Both the position numbers and the translations under genes were made by a program. From positions 276,260,413 to 276,324,412 of the forward strand of contig CM038215.1 of assembly GCA_021442155.1 (NCBI GenBank): a stretch of 64,000 bases of DNA, read 5' to 3'. Below the pieces are notes generated by a model. It was not told where the DNA came from and made no database searches. It was given only the letters and a program-made list of their open reading frames with translations. This document shows, one piece after another, positions 47,791-60,440 of the stretch (position 1 is its first letter; every line of letters starts with the position of its first letter). The DNA comes from Cymbidium sinense (taxonomy: Eukaryota > Streptophyta > Magnoliopsida > Asparagales > Orchidaceae).

Positions 47791-48330
47791 TGAGTTCAAC
47801 GTCAACAACGGATAAAACTTGTCTATTTTGGACCCTTATTTATATGGACTTATCTTCCGAATATGACAACTCTTTGGCAAGCTCGAAATACATCTACAAC
47901 ATTGTTCTCTCCTCGAGGAATCTTGTAAATGGTAACATCCGGGATTTTGGCCAACAACACCATGGTATACATGTGGTAATGATGGAGCTTAGGATTTAGG
48001 ACTTTGTAAGACCCAATAGTAAATTTGGTTGATAACTAATTAAGAATCCCCAAAGATGTTGATGCTCTAGACACATAGTAATGGCTAACTCCATACCAGG
48101 AATTAGAGCTTCATATTTGATTTTATTATTGGTGCATAAATTGGATAGATGATATGAGAATCTCATCACATCGTGGTCTAGAGTTAGAAGAACTATTCCT
48201 GCCCTTGCCTCTCCTGGAAGAGTGGATTGTGGTTCTTCTTCTTTTTTGAAAGGAAGCCGTACCATCAAAATACATCTGTCACTGGTGAATGCTAGTGTCC
48301 CCTAAGTTCATGATTTGTTCATCGAGGAGG
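47791..48330 (-). pseudogene. Element 2: second (archaeal-type) RNase H domain
   Basis: The open frame 47,996-48,268 contains LPGEARAGIVLLTLDHDVMRFSYHL and CTNNKIKYEALIPGMELAI, the aRNH core. Just upstream (near 48,270) the FDGTASF strand with the first catalytic Asp is visible in a neighbouring frame. This is the best-preserved aRNH in the window and the main support for placing the family in the Tat lineage. Confidence 0.8.
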
Positions 48331-48920
48331 TCATCACTAAGCAAGGAATCAGTAGGAAGTGGGTGTGATGCTAAGAAATATGCTAGTGCTTGTCCTTTCA
48401 CTACATAGAGGGGTACAAAAGTGATGTCAAACTATGATAAAATCATGGACCAATGTGTCATCCGTCTAGATAGCATCAGCTGTGTTATGAGATATTTTAG
48501 TGGATTTATCTTAGAGATCGATTCACCTTGGGAAAGAATATAATGTCATAGCTTTTGAGATGCAAATATTAATGTTGGGTAGTGCTTTTCAATAGGTGGG
48601 CAGTTTGCCTCAATAAGGATTAGATGATAATTGAGATAGTAGAGTGCATTCTCTTTCCCTTCGTCATTGGTTTGGGCCAACAAAGTGCTGAGATAGTGGT
48701 CTAATATGATAGTATATAGTATGAGCAGCTTGCTGATAGGGGCTGCTAGAACTGGTGGCGTCATCAAGTTATGCTTGAAGTCTTTGAAAGCATGTTAGCA
48801 CTTATCATCCCACTTGAACTTAGCATCCTTTTGACAAGTACCGAGAATGGACATCTTCTTGATAGATTGGAATGAAGCATCTTCGATATGCCAACCACCC
48901 TTGGAATGATCTGAGTTGAG
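48331..48920 (-). pseudogene. Element 2: RNase H domain (RT-linked)
   Basis: The open frame 48,546-48,767 reads PPVLAAPI, LLILYTIILDHYLSTLLAQ, KENALYYLNYHLI and CPPIEKHYPTLIFASQKL. The DD of element 1 (ILDDSL) is DH here. The connection segment and the end of the domain are frameshifted. Confidence 0.8.
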
Positions 48921-49700
48921 TCAGACTTTTAGGGGTGGCATTTCTAATATTGTCTTATTATTCTTCAGATAGATTTCTATTTCACGGTGCCAGACAACAA
49001 ACCCAAATAATTTCCTTGAAGCTACGAATGCACACTTGGGATTCATTTTAAGGATTGCCTTAACCATTCAAAAACTATTGTCAAGTCAAAGAGATGGTCT
49101 TCCTTTTTTTTACTTTTGATTACAAGATCATCAACATAATATTCATGATGAATAAGTTCATTGAAGATCTGATCCCGGTTTGTAGCATCGATATTTTTAA
49201 GGTCAAGGCATGACCTTATAATAATAGATTTGACGGGGTTCAAAAGTAGTATTTTTCTCATCTTTGGGGCCATCTTAATTTGGTTAGCGATAACCATCCA
49301 TAGAATAGAATATTGCATGAGATGAGGCAATGTCCACCATCGACTCTAGTATTGGTATTGGAAATTCATATTTAAGACATGCCTTATTCAAATCCCTAAA
49401 ATTGACACATATGTGAATTTGGCCATTCTTTTTCTTAACTGAAATGACACTGACTAACTAGGTAGGATATTTCTCTTTCCTAAGAAAACCAGCATCGATA
49501 AGTTTCTTTATTTTAGAAATGATCTATTATTCAATGTCTAATCACATGCATCTAGGAGATTGCCTAATAAAGTTAGCATTAGGATCTATTGCTAGTTTGT
49601 AATCGCTACATCAGGAGATAAATTGGGCATTTATTCATAACTACATACAAAGCAGTCTTTAAGCTCATTCAATAGCTTAACTAAGTCATTGGTTTCTTCT
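48921..49700 (-). pseudogene. Element 2: reverse transcriptase domain
   Basis: YVDD lies at 49,127-49,138 inside FNELIHHEYYVDDLVIKSKKKEDH (open frame 49,043-49,330). Upstream on the minus strand are a shifted SMDG block near 49,300, the KACLKYEF-like segment near 49,370 and a GQI..CVNFRDL-like segment near 49,410. The entry motif LLNELKDCF lies near 49,650. Frameshifts separate the first catalytic Asp from the YVDD frame. It was a full RT. Confidence 0.8.
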
Positions 49701-50760
49701 TCATTCAATAAGGAATTAATGTATGTTGAGCGGATCTTCTTTTGTTCCTAAGTTGATTTCTTTAAGTTCATCATGGTTGATCTAATTTGTTCTTCAAATT
49801 TTGGCGGCATCTTTGACTTCAAACTCATTTGGATCATCTAAAGTTTCTAAACACACCTCCTCATATGAGTTAGCATGATTTGAAAAGAACCTATCAGACT
49901 CCAAATGATTGGTGATGACTAGGCAATGGTTGTCATCATCGACTAGACCTAGTGTGTCAAATCCTAGTCCTGGTCTTTATTATGGATGTCTTCTTCGATT
50001 GTCCCATAACCTTTCAAAGTAATCCAACCTATGTTTAGATAAAGTATGTGTTATTAAACCCTTCTTTTCCAAATTAAGAACACAAGGAGAATACTAATCA
50101 AAAGGCAATTGTATTATATCTTTATATGAATCATCATCAAGTTCTACATCAGCTTCCTGACTTGAGGATGATGCTCCCAATAAAAACATCTTTGGCTTGA
50201 CTTTTATGGATGACTTGGGGGCCTCCTTAACTACCAAACCCTCAACTTTCTAAGAGGAAAGTGGGGTTAGAGCTAAAGTTCTCAACTATTGCCTTACTAT
50301 TCTACATAATACTGACTCGAATACATTCATGCTTTGCTTGGAGGCCTGGTCTTCATCGCTGTCTAGCTCGAGTGTCACTTCCAATGGGACTCATTGAGAG
50401 GTTGATTAGCTAACCACATGAGACTCATCATCCAAACTAGATTTTAAGTCTATGTGGATAGCGGGGGTACTCCTATGAGCTGGAACATAACTTCTACTCG
50501 CTAGCCACCAGGAAGGACATCTTAACCATTTAGAACTGCCTCCGGATCTACCTCTTCCTCTACTTGGTGGGGTAGCCACCCTACCCTATGTTTATATGGA
50601 GGAATGAATTATGGGTGGAATCTAACTTCAAGCTCTACTTCCTATGTCATTTCGCTCACTTGTATTTTCACTTTCTTTTTCCTTTTCTTTTATTTTTTTT
50701 AGGAGAATAGACTTTCTAATTTTGAGGAAGATAGTAGATCACGTTCTCATATATCTCAAC
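49701..50760 (-). pseudogene. Element 2: RT-proximal and protease-RT spacer
   Basis: It includes the equivalent of element 1 36,593-36,900 (DDDNHCLVITNHLESDRFFSN-like text near 49,890-49,950, in broken frames) and a purine-rich tract near 50,640-50,705 encoding lysine/glutamate. The remaining sequence is weakly conserved with element 1 35,900-36,590. No separate gene is seen. Confidence 0.55.
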
Positions 50761-51130
50761 CTCTCTAACTGAAAATGGCTTTAAGTCTCCTTTGACACAG
50801 TATTGGATTCCACCTCTTTGTAATTTGATGCATTGATGTAGAGAGGATAAAATCATCTTATTCTCATGTATTCAAGGCCTACCGAGCAAAGTAGTGAAAG
50901 ATGTATCTGAATCAATTATGTAGAACTTAGCTTCTTTCTTTTAGTCATCTATCTCTAATGGAAACACTATGGAGCCTAAAGCCCTCTCACCTTGCTCATT
51001 GAACCCTCTCAACATCATCCGAACTCCTCAAAGTTTAGAGATGTCAATCCTCAGGTAGGCAAGAGTCTTTAGACTCATAATGTTCACTGATGCACCTAGA
51101 TCAACTAACACTCTGGAGAGTCTAAATCTA
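50761..51130 (-). pseudogene. Element 2: aspartic protease domain
   Basis: It reads RVLVDLGASVNIMSLKTL from about 51,115 leftwards, with the catalytic Asp present, then ISKL, MMLRGFNEQGERALGS, a FPLEI strand and a KFYIIDSDTSFTTLLG strand near 50,900. The pattern fits a retropepsin. At least one stop lies after the LGR-like end (near 50,880). Confidence 0.7.
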
Positions 51131-52300
51131 CCCATATCCATTATGATGTAGAGGGGACTTGTGATTGATTATCCCTAAAAGAAGGTCTTCATCGGTGAAT
51201 GTAACTCCATGGGCTTCTTGAATAATATGCTTCCTCTCTAATAGTGGTTAGCTGAGCTAAGCATATTTCTTGATCAAGAAGGGCCTTGATTAATGACTCC
51301 CTCATCTCTTTGGATAGGACAAGAGCATCATATATGCTTAGCTTAGCTGACAACTTTCTTAGGTGAGCGAGGACATTGTAGTCAACTTTAGGCTGGTCCT
51401 CCACAAGCATATTCTTAGGTGGAGCATCCTGTGGAGGGGCTATATGTTCAATTGAACCAATGACTCGCTTACCCTTATCTTGAGGTGCTACCCTAGAAGG
51501 TAGAACTTTACCACTATGGAGGTTGACTTCAGTGACTTTATGAGATGGTTTAGTTAAAAGTTTTACATGCTCATTGGGCCACCTGCCTTCTCCTACGGGA
51601 CCTGAGTTGGATGACTCAAAATCAATCTCAATGGGAAACTGAGCCGTAAATGGGTAATCCATTTCTAAATAAGAGGAATGATCGAACTAAAGTTATTATT
51701 AATTAGATAGGGAGAGCTTTCTATAGGAATAAATTCAAGCATCATCGAGTGACACAAATATAAGTGGAATCAGCTTTCTTCATTAATTTCTTATATTTGG
51801 ATGGAGGTACAAAGTATAAATCAAGTAAAGTAAGCCGAGTAAAAGATTTGACACCCCCTTTGACGATATAATATGGCTGTTAGAAGAAGAGTTGACTGGA
51901 GGAATTGTAGCTGCAACTTTGGAAAGAGTGCTAGAACTAATCGGTGGTTGCAATACTACACTATCCCGGGCAAGTGGAGGTTATCAATACTACTGTTGGG
52001 CTCCTACCTCACTCAAGTTGTCCTTAGTAACTTACAAACCATCCTTGGAGTTGGAGGTTTGAGCTACCTCAGGCACCTGCAAGGGTAGTTTCCTGATCTT
52101 ATAAATGATCTTCTTGGAGGTTCGGGATAGGGAGATATTCCAACCTTCCTTTATATTAAGAGGATCACATGTATACCCAAGGATTACTCTAGAAATAGAA
52201 GGTTGTCTAATAGGTATTCCTTGGGGATGATGATGCCACCACTTACAAGCCGCCGGGTAATTCAATCTTCTATGACATGGCCTCACATGTGGTGGTAGGG
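51131..52300 (-). pseudogene. Element 2: gag-protease linker with 157-codon open frame
   Basis: The longest open frame in the window, 51,189-51,662, is translated on the minus strand. It contains FPIEIDFESSNS, VTEVNLHSGKVLP, a basic DKGKR segment, LAHLRKLSAKLSIYDALVLSKEMRESLIKAL and an LLDQEICLAQL end. The SIYDAL block is the Tat-type conserved segment before protease. The remainder up to 52,300 continues toward gag in broken frames, with the zinc-knuckle region equivalent near 52,230-52,300. Its role in the element is unknown. Confidence 0.65.
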
Positions 52301-53340
52301 GTAATAGTTTGGATCATGGCTCTTGCCACTTCTTTTGGCCTCTTAGGATCTAGTAACTGGAAATCAGGCTTCTTTAAGAGATTCTTAAAAATCTTCCTAA
52401 CTACCTCCCTCTTGAATGAATAAGGTTTATTCAATTATCGACAAGAATAGGTAAGTAATAGCTACCTGGTGGTGGGTAGGAATACTACTACTGAGGATGC
52501 TAATGAGGAGGCAGCGGTGGTGGCCATTGTGGTAACTGAGGTGATCGATATGATGATCGAGGTGGTGATAGAGGAGGTGACAAAAAAGCCTGTTGAGCTT
52601 GAGGTCTATCTGACTGAACCCTAGCTAGCAACTTCCCCTTATTATCTATTGTGACTGCCCCTGATTTCTTCTCAGATGCCTTATGAGATTTGGGCTTAGT
52701 TGATTGGTCCTAGAAAGGTAGCTATTTGGCTTCCTCTTGTAGACTAGCCACCTTTGTTGATTAGTTTCTCAAAGGTTCTGAATGGAAAACCCTTGAGCAT
52801 GAAAGTGATCGGGCCATGGATGTTCTTCAGGAAAATCTCTATGGCGTGTTGTCCAGACAATTGTGGTTCATATTTCATACTCAGGTTTTGCCACCTAAGA
52901 ATGTAATCAACAAGGGACTCATTGGAATTTTGCTTTGCTAAAATGTGGTCTCTTACAATAACCCTTTATTGGCTCCAACAAACCTTCTAATGAAGAGGTG
53001 GTCCAACTAAGTAAAAGTCCTTACCGAACCATTTGGTAGTTTGGCATACCTCAAATGGAACACCCAATCTAAGCTAATAAACAATCTGAAAAGAAGGGTG
53101 TCACTCCCCATTGCAACAACTGGCCTTGAAATGTGTAATATGTTGGTGAGGTTTCCCACTGCCATCAAATATTTTGAAAGAATAAGGCACGAAACCCTTA
53201 GGATATTAGACCCCCATCAAATTCCTCAGGGTAGTGTCTACCCTTTGGAACAAATGAGCCACCTCGGGCTTATGCCAATGCTTTCCTCACCTATTGTTCC
53301 ACCATGTGCTTGATATACTTCTCATGCATGGAGGTACTAT
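52301..53340 (-). pseudogene. Element 2: gag (capsid) domain
   Basis: A clean stretch near 52,770-52,930 reads ESLVDYILRWQNLSMKYEP, QHAIEIFLKNIHGP and TFMLKGFPFRTFEKLINK, the C-terminal half of the gypsy gag domain. The first half (52,940-53,260), with PEEFDGG/IKYFEG-like text, is frameshifted. A proline- and glycine-rich tail lies at 52,470-52,590. It matches element 1 33,301-34,100. Confidence 0.8.
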
Positions 53341-55250
53341 CCACCACCTTCCTATGCAAGCTACCATTATCGATTTATTGTGAGAAGTGCTCTTGGGTTG
53401 ATCTAGGACGTGTGCTAACTCAAGATGATCTACCTCTATCAGTATATGCTACAGGCCGAGGCCTAGTTTTGGAGTGCATGGACAACTACTAACAAGTCTT
53501 CCATCCTTTTCTCCATCCAGTTGATCTGATCATCCTTCTATCTAATTTGCTGAAGGAGGTGCTAGGTTGACTGGATGGCATCATCTTCCTTAACCACAAT
53601 AGCTTCCTGACTCTACTGGTCTCTTGAGGGAGCTCCTATTATCGACCATGTGGACTTGATTGAGTCCTCCAAAAAAATCATCCTCATTGAGGATGAAATT
53701 CCCTTCCCTCCTCATAATCAAACTGATCACCTTCTAGGATTTCCCTCTTTTTTGCAAAATATTGTGCTAGAATATCATCCAAGGAATGATCTAACTGTGT
53801 TGGTACCAACACTCATTATTGATCAATAGTAAGGCTATGTTCACTGAAAAAAATGCATCTGACACTTCTTTCCACTAGAGTGCTATCTCTGGGAAGACTA
53901 TGCTCTCTAGAAGATACATGCTCATGAATGACTACCGATGGAGTGCTGTCTCTATGGAGATCTACTGCCATAGGAATTATGGAACTATCGCCCTCCCCTT
54001 TTGCTACTACTACAACTGCCAACTATGGTGGGGGTGGTGGAATGACTATGTCACTCTTGGGTCACCATCTTCACCACAGTTGAAGTCGAAAGCTGAGAAG
54101 GAGAGCTTGACCTCACCTCAATTAGTGGAGTAGATGGATCACCAATAGGGCTTTCTTCTCCCCTGATGCTGACTTATGTGCCTTGGCCAGCATAGGAGAT
54201 GCTGGAACATGTACTGGAGAAGGTAGACAATGAGTGGTGTTATGTGGTGAATACATCAGCTGTCGTTCAACAAGAGCTCTCCTCCTATGATTGACTATGC
54301 ATGTGAGTACTATACTATCAGTATGGTCAATTCTGGTAGCTTGCCGACCTGGGAAATCTATAAGAATGAAGCCTACGGACTATCGAGCATACCTCCTCCT
54401 CTCTCTCCTATCTGCATGTACTGCCACTCAGGCCTCTGTGTATCTTGCTCTATATATCTGATCCCTGATGCTCCTAGAGATCAAAGACCATAGGTCATAA
54501 AATGCACCGAACTTTGAGCATCCTTGGACTCTTTCTATATGGCGATAACTGACCATAATTTGGCATAGGGCCTCTTACTCTCCCTAGTCGGTACCTCATA
54601 ATAAGTTGCTGTTGGAGGAGATATTAGAATCTTCCTATAGTCCTCCTCTCCATCTGAGCCTGAGAGGGGAATATAATCTATTGACACTAAGTAGGGGGGA
54701 GACCTCCTGGGGTGAACCCACTTTGGAACATGAGATACTACCTACCTCTACAGCTGCTTGCTCATGATGCCGCTTAACCTTTCGGCTCTTATTGTGGCAC
54801 TGAGTACGGGTGAGTTGAGTAGGGTGAGAGCTGGAACCTACCTCGAAGGTAGGGAAGACTATCTCAGAGACCAAGATAGCCTTCCCCTTTGAGGGGACCA
54901 ATGAGGAGGTGTCAGCCCTCAGGCAACAGGATGAACAATTGATGGACCAGACAGGGGAACCACTGACACTGCTCATGCTACCACTAGAACTGAAACTAAT
55001 TGTGCTAAAGCTACTGCTCTCACTATGGGGACCTCTACTGCCTTCCTCTTTAGTGGAGGGAACTCAGAGTTAGAAGGCATGTCCCGCCACCTCCTCCTTA
55101 CTGACTAACATGAGGATAGTTCCTCATAAGTAACTGCAGACAATCTATAACCAAATTGAATCAAACATGTAGTGGTCGAGGTGAGCTTGTCTTGATGTAG
55201 GCCAAGTCGAAGACGAAATGGAGAACATAAACTTGCTAGGAGCCATGTGT
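53341..55250 (-). pseudogene. Element 2: ORF1-like or extended N-terminal gag region
   Basis: It corresponds to element 1 31,780-33,300. A possible start is the ATG at 55,246 (MAPSKF, stopping after 33 codons); a second near 55,085 reads MPSNSEFPPLKRKAVEVP. The open frame 54,635-54,976 is serine-rich (MSSVSGSPVWSINCSS...) with a basic stretch. No domain is recognised, and stops separate the pieces. It could be an Ogre-like ORF1 or the N-terminus of gag. Confidence 0.5.
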
Positions 55251-57307
55251 AATGAACTGCTAAAGAAAGTGATTGCTGAAACTTTGCATTTATTCAAAAT
55301 ATAATTGAATCAATCCCTTGCTTTGGTATTCACCTTCAAATAATTTATAGACTTCATTTAGAAATTTGAACCGACTCAACAAATTTAGTTATGTTAAGTG
55401 GGGATCATTGGAGAGATTCTGATATGTGAGGAGAATCTTGCCATATGATTTTGATTTAGAACCCATACTCAAAAAAATTTAAGTAGGCTGGGTGGGGCTC
55501 AAATATGTGGAGAGACCTTTGAAGAAATTTTTGATGTGTATCTTGTTTGAAAATTTTGATTTTAAAAAAACTTTACTTAGCAAATTTAGGTATGCTAGAA
55601 AAAGGTTGTGATTGTTTAGAAATTTTGTGAAGAAAAACTTTGCTTGTGGTGGTTGATTCTATGTGTGATATATGTTGATTTGATTTGAATGTGGGGCTTC
55701 TTACTTAACAATTTTAGTATGTTAAGTAGAGGCCAAATGTGTTTGACATGTGTTTTAAAATGAGACTCTCACTCAACAAATTTGGTATGTTAAGTAAGAG
55801 CCACATGTGATATGATTTGTGTTTGAAAATGAGACACTCACTTAACAAATTTGCTATGTTAATTGAAAGTCAAATGTTATATGTTTGTGTTTTGAAAATG
55901 AGACTCTCACTTAACAAATTTGGTATGTTAAGTGGAAGTCAAGTGTATTTGACAAGTGTTTAAAATGAGACTCTCACTTAACAAATTTGGTAAGATAAGT
56001 ATGAGCCAAATGTGATTATGATTTGTGTTTTGAAAATGAGACTCTCACATAACAAATTTGGTATGTTAAGTGGATGTCAAGTGTATTTATGATTTTTTTT
56101 AAAGAGGGTAAATATATTTAACAAATTTGGATATGTTAAATAAAGTTAAATATATTTTTTGTAAATTTTGGAAATGGGACTCTCATTTGACAAATTTGGG
56201 TATGTGAAATGAAGTCTAAACGTATTTTGATTTTCAAGACTTTGGAAAAGAGGAACCTTATTTGACAAATTTGAGTGTGTTCAACTTGTTTTATTTTCCA
56301 AAAGAAAGGGGAATTCTCATTTGACAAATTTGTGTATGCCAAATGGATTTCAAAATATGTCTTGATTTTGTGTGTAGATTTCTTGCTTTTGAAACGGGAA
56401 ACTTCAACTTTAGCATATGTGGAATATGTTAAGTAGAGTTTCAATTTTATGTTATAGTTTTATTTGAAAATATAATCTTCATTCAACTAATTTGAACATG
56501 TTGAATGGAGATAGTAATTTTTAAAAGTGTGCTTTTGGAAAAGAGGAAAATACTAACTTTAGCATATGTGAAATATGTTAAGTGGAGTTTCAATTTTAAG
56601 CTATAATTTTATTTGAAAATAGAATCTTCATTCAAAAAATTTGAGGATGTTGAATGGAGATGGTCATTTTCAAAAGTGTGCTTTTGGAAAAGAGGGAAAT
56701 TCTAACTTTAGCATATGTGAAATATGCTAAGTGGAGTTTCAATTTTATGCTATGATTTTATTTAAAAATAGAATCTTCATTCAACAAATTTGAGTATGTT
56801 GAATGAGATAGCCATTTTCAAAAGTGTGCTTTTAAAAAAAATGATTTTGATTTTGATTTTGAAAAGAACTTCCATGTGACAATGATGGGGATTGCTAGAT
56901 GAGGTTTGGTTATATGAGTTTTGTGCTTTATGAAAATTTTGTACAAGATTATTTGTTTCGTGAGTTTTGAAAAAGTGCTTTTGGAAAGTGGCATTTTGCA
57001 AAAGAGTTTATTTTTTTAAACATTAAGATGAACCTTGCCTCACCAAGCTAGTGGCGATTCTAAATTTTTGTCATCTCCTTTCATGAGTTAATTTTATTTA
57101 TTTATTTACCTATTGGGGAAATCTAATAGGGGTTTCAAGACCAACAAGGAGAGAGGTTCAAAACCTAGAGGATGTTGGCTAGCTTTGCTTAAGAATGAAA
57201 TAAGCTAAGTGCCAATAGAAAAAATAGTTTTAGACTTATATGAAATATAAGTCCACTATTGATGCTTGGATACAACAATTGTATACAAGAGATGAAAAGA
57301 GGAATCA
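55251..57307 (-). mobile_element. Element 2: untranslated leader
   Basis: This lies between the primer-binding site (57,308) and the first coding-like sequence. It holds the hairpin array (55,365-56,890) and, next to the primer-binding site, sequence shared with element 1 near 29,460-29,720 (GGGTTTCAAGACC..., TTTTGGTCT-type blocks). No conserved ORF. Confidence 0.65.
55365..56890. repeat. Element 2: array of about 19-20 imperfect palindromes in the leader
   Basis: Units recur every ~70 bp with the form arm-AATTTG(G/A)GTA-arm, the complement of the element 1 loop. Perfect arms are CACTTAACA/TGTTAAGTG (55,908 with 55,926), TATTTAACA/TGTTAAATA (56,115 with 56,134) and TCATTCAACA/TGTTGAATGA (56,777 with 56,797). 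Other units carry TTGACA, TTAGCA or CTTTAGCATA arms. A TGAGACTCTCA phrase precedes many units. As in element 1, the loop stays constant while the arms change together. Confidence 0.85.
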
Positions 57308-57325
57308 TCCACAGCAGAGTCGCTA
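57308..57325 (-). other. Element 2: primer-binding site
   Basis: On the minus strand this reads TAGCGACTCTGCTGTGGA, directly after the LTR tail. It is two changes from TGGCGACTCTGCTGGGGA, a type of tRNA-complementary site I recall (unchecked) for Ogre/Tat-type elements with tRNA-Arg as primer. It sets the LTR/leader boundary. Confidence 0.7.
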
Positions 57326-57356
57326 GAAAAATCTATGATATTTATTTTTAATTCTA

Positions 57357-57378
57357 TGTGTGTGTGTGTGTGTGTGTG
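57357..57378. repeat. (TG)n dinucleotide microsatellite
   Basis: Eleven TG units, just inside the LTR end of element 2, about 30 bp from the primer-binding site. The other copies lack it. Confidence 0.9.
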
Positions 57379-58800
57379 GGTGGGATACCATGCACAACTG
57401 AGGGTCTACTTATTGAGGTGATCATGTATGACATAAAGGAATAGTGCACTATCTTGAAAGATAAAAATAACTACCTACGATGGACCCAATGATCTAATAA
57501 GGACTCCTGAAGCATGATGGGTCTTCGAATGTACCAGAGATTTTTTCTCTACTTTATATGGATGAATAAAGCAGGGTTTATTTAAACTAGGTTCTAAAGT
57601 TTCCTATAGGGGTTAGCCCCATAGTTAATTATATCCTAAGGAAGGTGAGTTCCTTAAGAATACTCTCAAAGTAAGAAATTATTGTCTCCAAAGAATTCAA
57701 AGGTAGGACTATCAATAAATTGGCTATATTTGGAAAATCAAGTGGGTTAGATCAAAAGGAGAGCCTTGTTATGAAGCCAAAAGAAAATGAGTAAGGGATG
57801 CTCATGATACTAGGAGACCTAGTGAGCATTCCAATTTATCTTATTATTAGGCTTTATATGTTTGAAATTGATGGGAATTATTTATTTGAGTTGAAATTTA
57901 TTAGAAAGCTAGGACTTATAATCCCACAATACAAGATTGTGGAAATGCCTAAGAGGTGAGGATTTATGTTTATAGCCTTAGGGGAAATGGTAACCTCAGA
58001 TCCTAAATCTAGGGATCTTTGGTGAGGGCCAAAGCACGTCCTAAATCTAAGGAGAAAAGTGAGTATACTATTTACCTCCACAGGAGAGAGTAAATCACCT
58101 GACTACTAGACTTATAACTGCCTGGAGTGGCAGCTAGCTAATTTCTCCTACATTTTAAAACCATGTGGTCAAGTCATATGTTTTGCAAGATGCTTAGGAT
58201 GTTATTATTTAGAAAGAAACTAAAGTCTTTAAACCCACTCTCTAAGAGGCTAGAGCATGAGTGGTATGAATAATGACTTGGTATAATGCAAATTTTATCA
58301 ATTTTATTTGATTTTGGACTTTTATTTTGACAGGCCATAGGATTTTATATGCCTACATGCATGATAATATAGGGTTATTAAATCAGAGAGAAAGAGGTGT
58401 TTTCCACTATAAGGGGTCAAGTATTCCCATATCGAAGGATGGAAACCTTAAGAATGAAACAAGATGATATGCATGATATTAAACATATATCATTTAGCTA
58501 AGGGGTTGCTAAATCTTATAATTATCTCTATTTAATACCTAGGTTTTAAATGAGGTTATGAGTTATTTTAGAAAATTTAGTTATGCGCAGTGATTGGGGT
58601 AAAAACTTTATTTTTCCCTAAGAGCCTAAGCAGATCTAGGCCATACATTAAGTTATCATATATGAAAAAACTAGGAAAATACATGCCATTTCTATTACAC
58701 AATTGTAAACAAATCATCAATTAAATTATAAACTCAATGTGAAAGAATAATAAATGGTACTACCACCGCATAACCAAAAGAGAAATTGATAGAAGCTCTA

Positions 58801-58808
58801 CCCTTATA
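58801..58808 (-). promoter_or_regulatory. Element 2: candidate LTR TATA box
   Basis: On the minus strand TGTATAAGGGTAGAGCTT matches copies A and element 1. Confidence 0.5.
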
Positions 58809-60044
58809 CATCCTAGTAATGTAGAAGAATAATTACAATTACAAATGAATAAATGTTATTGGGGGTCTTCATATATACATATTTTCATATCTCCTCTATT
58901 TCATCATTTTGATTTGCTTAGTTCAAAGGCATCATGGGGCCTCTCAGGCCAAAGCCTTATATAGCTCATCCTAATCCCCTCATAACACTTAACCAAATTC
59001 TTAATGCATAATTACATTAAAAATAAGAAGAATAGTAAATCTAACTACACAAAATAAGTGTTAGCTAAACACACCATACAACCCAAGCAGTTATATGAAT
59101 AATTTAGACTTAGAATCCTGTACATGGGTAACCAAATCCACCTGTCCTAGTATAGATTATGCTTAAGGGTTAAGTAACTTGCAAAAGTGAGCATTTTATA
59201 TTTATTTTATGCACCCCTTAAGCATAATCTCCTACAGAAAATATAATTAGGCTAATCACGCCTAACATTAGTCTTGAGCATACACCCTAACATCTAGTCT
59301 ACAATAGTATATCATAAAACTAAACATACATCAAACCATGCACACCTAACATAAAGCTAGAAGTGGTGATTTAATCTAATGTGTGTGTATTAAGGCTCGT
59401 GTGGTATGTTCTTACTAGGCTTTAGAGTTTTCATTCTCTAAGTATGGAGGACATTTAATTATAAAGGGTGGTTTCAATTTAAATGATTTAATTGATTTGT
59501 AAATTTTACTTAATATTTTTTATTGTTTCATTTTTCTTATACTAAACAACTAAGAGTTATAAAGGGAAGAAAAGAGAGGATCACTCTCTTTCATCCCTAC
59601 CTTAAGTCACATCTAAAATAAATTAATTAATCAATTCTCTTTAATGAATGGCTTATTACATATTTTAATTAGTCAAAGGTTTATGTTCACTTTAAATAAT
59701 CTCATTCAATAAGAAAGGCATCTTAAGATTAATTAGAATTAATTATTATCACCTAACACAGTTTGTTCATTTCTTTCCATCATATATTGCATGCATATGA
59801 TTAAGTCCTAAACATAACTATACATGCAATTTATATCATAGCACACTTAAATGATGAAAGTAAGCAAGTGTACTTGGAATTAATATCTCATTTGATTGAA
59901 TTATTTATCATATTAATTTAAAGCTCTATCTAAATCCTTATACAAAAGCATAAGAAAAGAACTCTAAATCATATGACTTATCAACCCAACCACTTGAACA
60001 AAATATAAATGGATGACTTTTTAATAGAAAGAAGAGGGGGTTTT

Positions 60045-60440
60045 CATTCATTAGCTAAATACACATTCAAATGTATGAAAGTTTTAAGCAAGTACGTTGC
60101 CATTATTCTTCACCATGGGAGTGAGGTAGGAACCTCCTTGGAGCTACTTAAAGTTGTGCGTCCCCAGAATGTTCAAAGTAATATACTTGTTATTCTTAAA
60201 TACATATGAATGTATAAATAACTATAAGAATAGAAAACACCATGCAAAAGTAGAGTTTAATTTAATTAGTCTATTTTTGTAAATGAATTAAGCTCTATCT
60301 AAACTCTAATGTTAAAGTGCATAAGAATGAAATCAAACAGGTATGTCACCATTATTCTGCACTAGGGGAGTGAGGTAGGAACCTTCTTGGGGCTACTTAA
60401 AGTCGTGCATCCCCGGAATGTGCAGACTAATATACCCATT
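60045..60440 (-). repeat. Element 2: two-unit direct repeat inside the LTR
   Basis: The segments around 60,090-60,190 and 60,340-60,440 share GGGAGTGAGGTAGGAACCT, GGAGCTACTTAAAGT(T/C)GTGC and TCCCC(A/G)GAATGT. They correspond to the duplicated unit of copy A (2,930-3,305). Confidence 0.75.
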
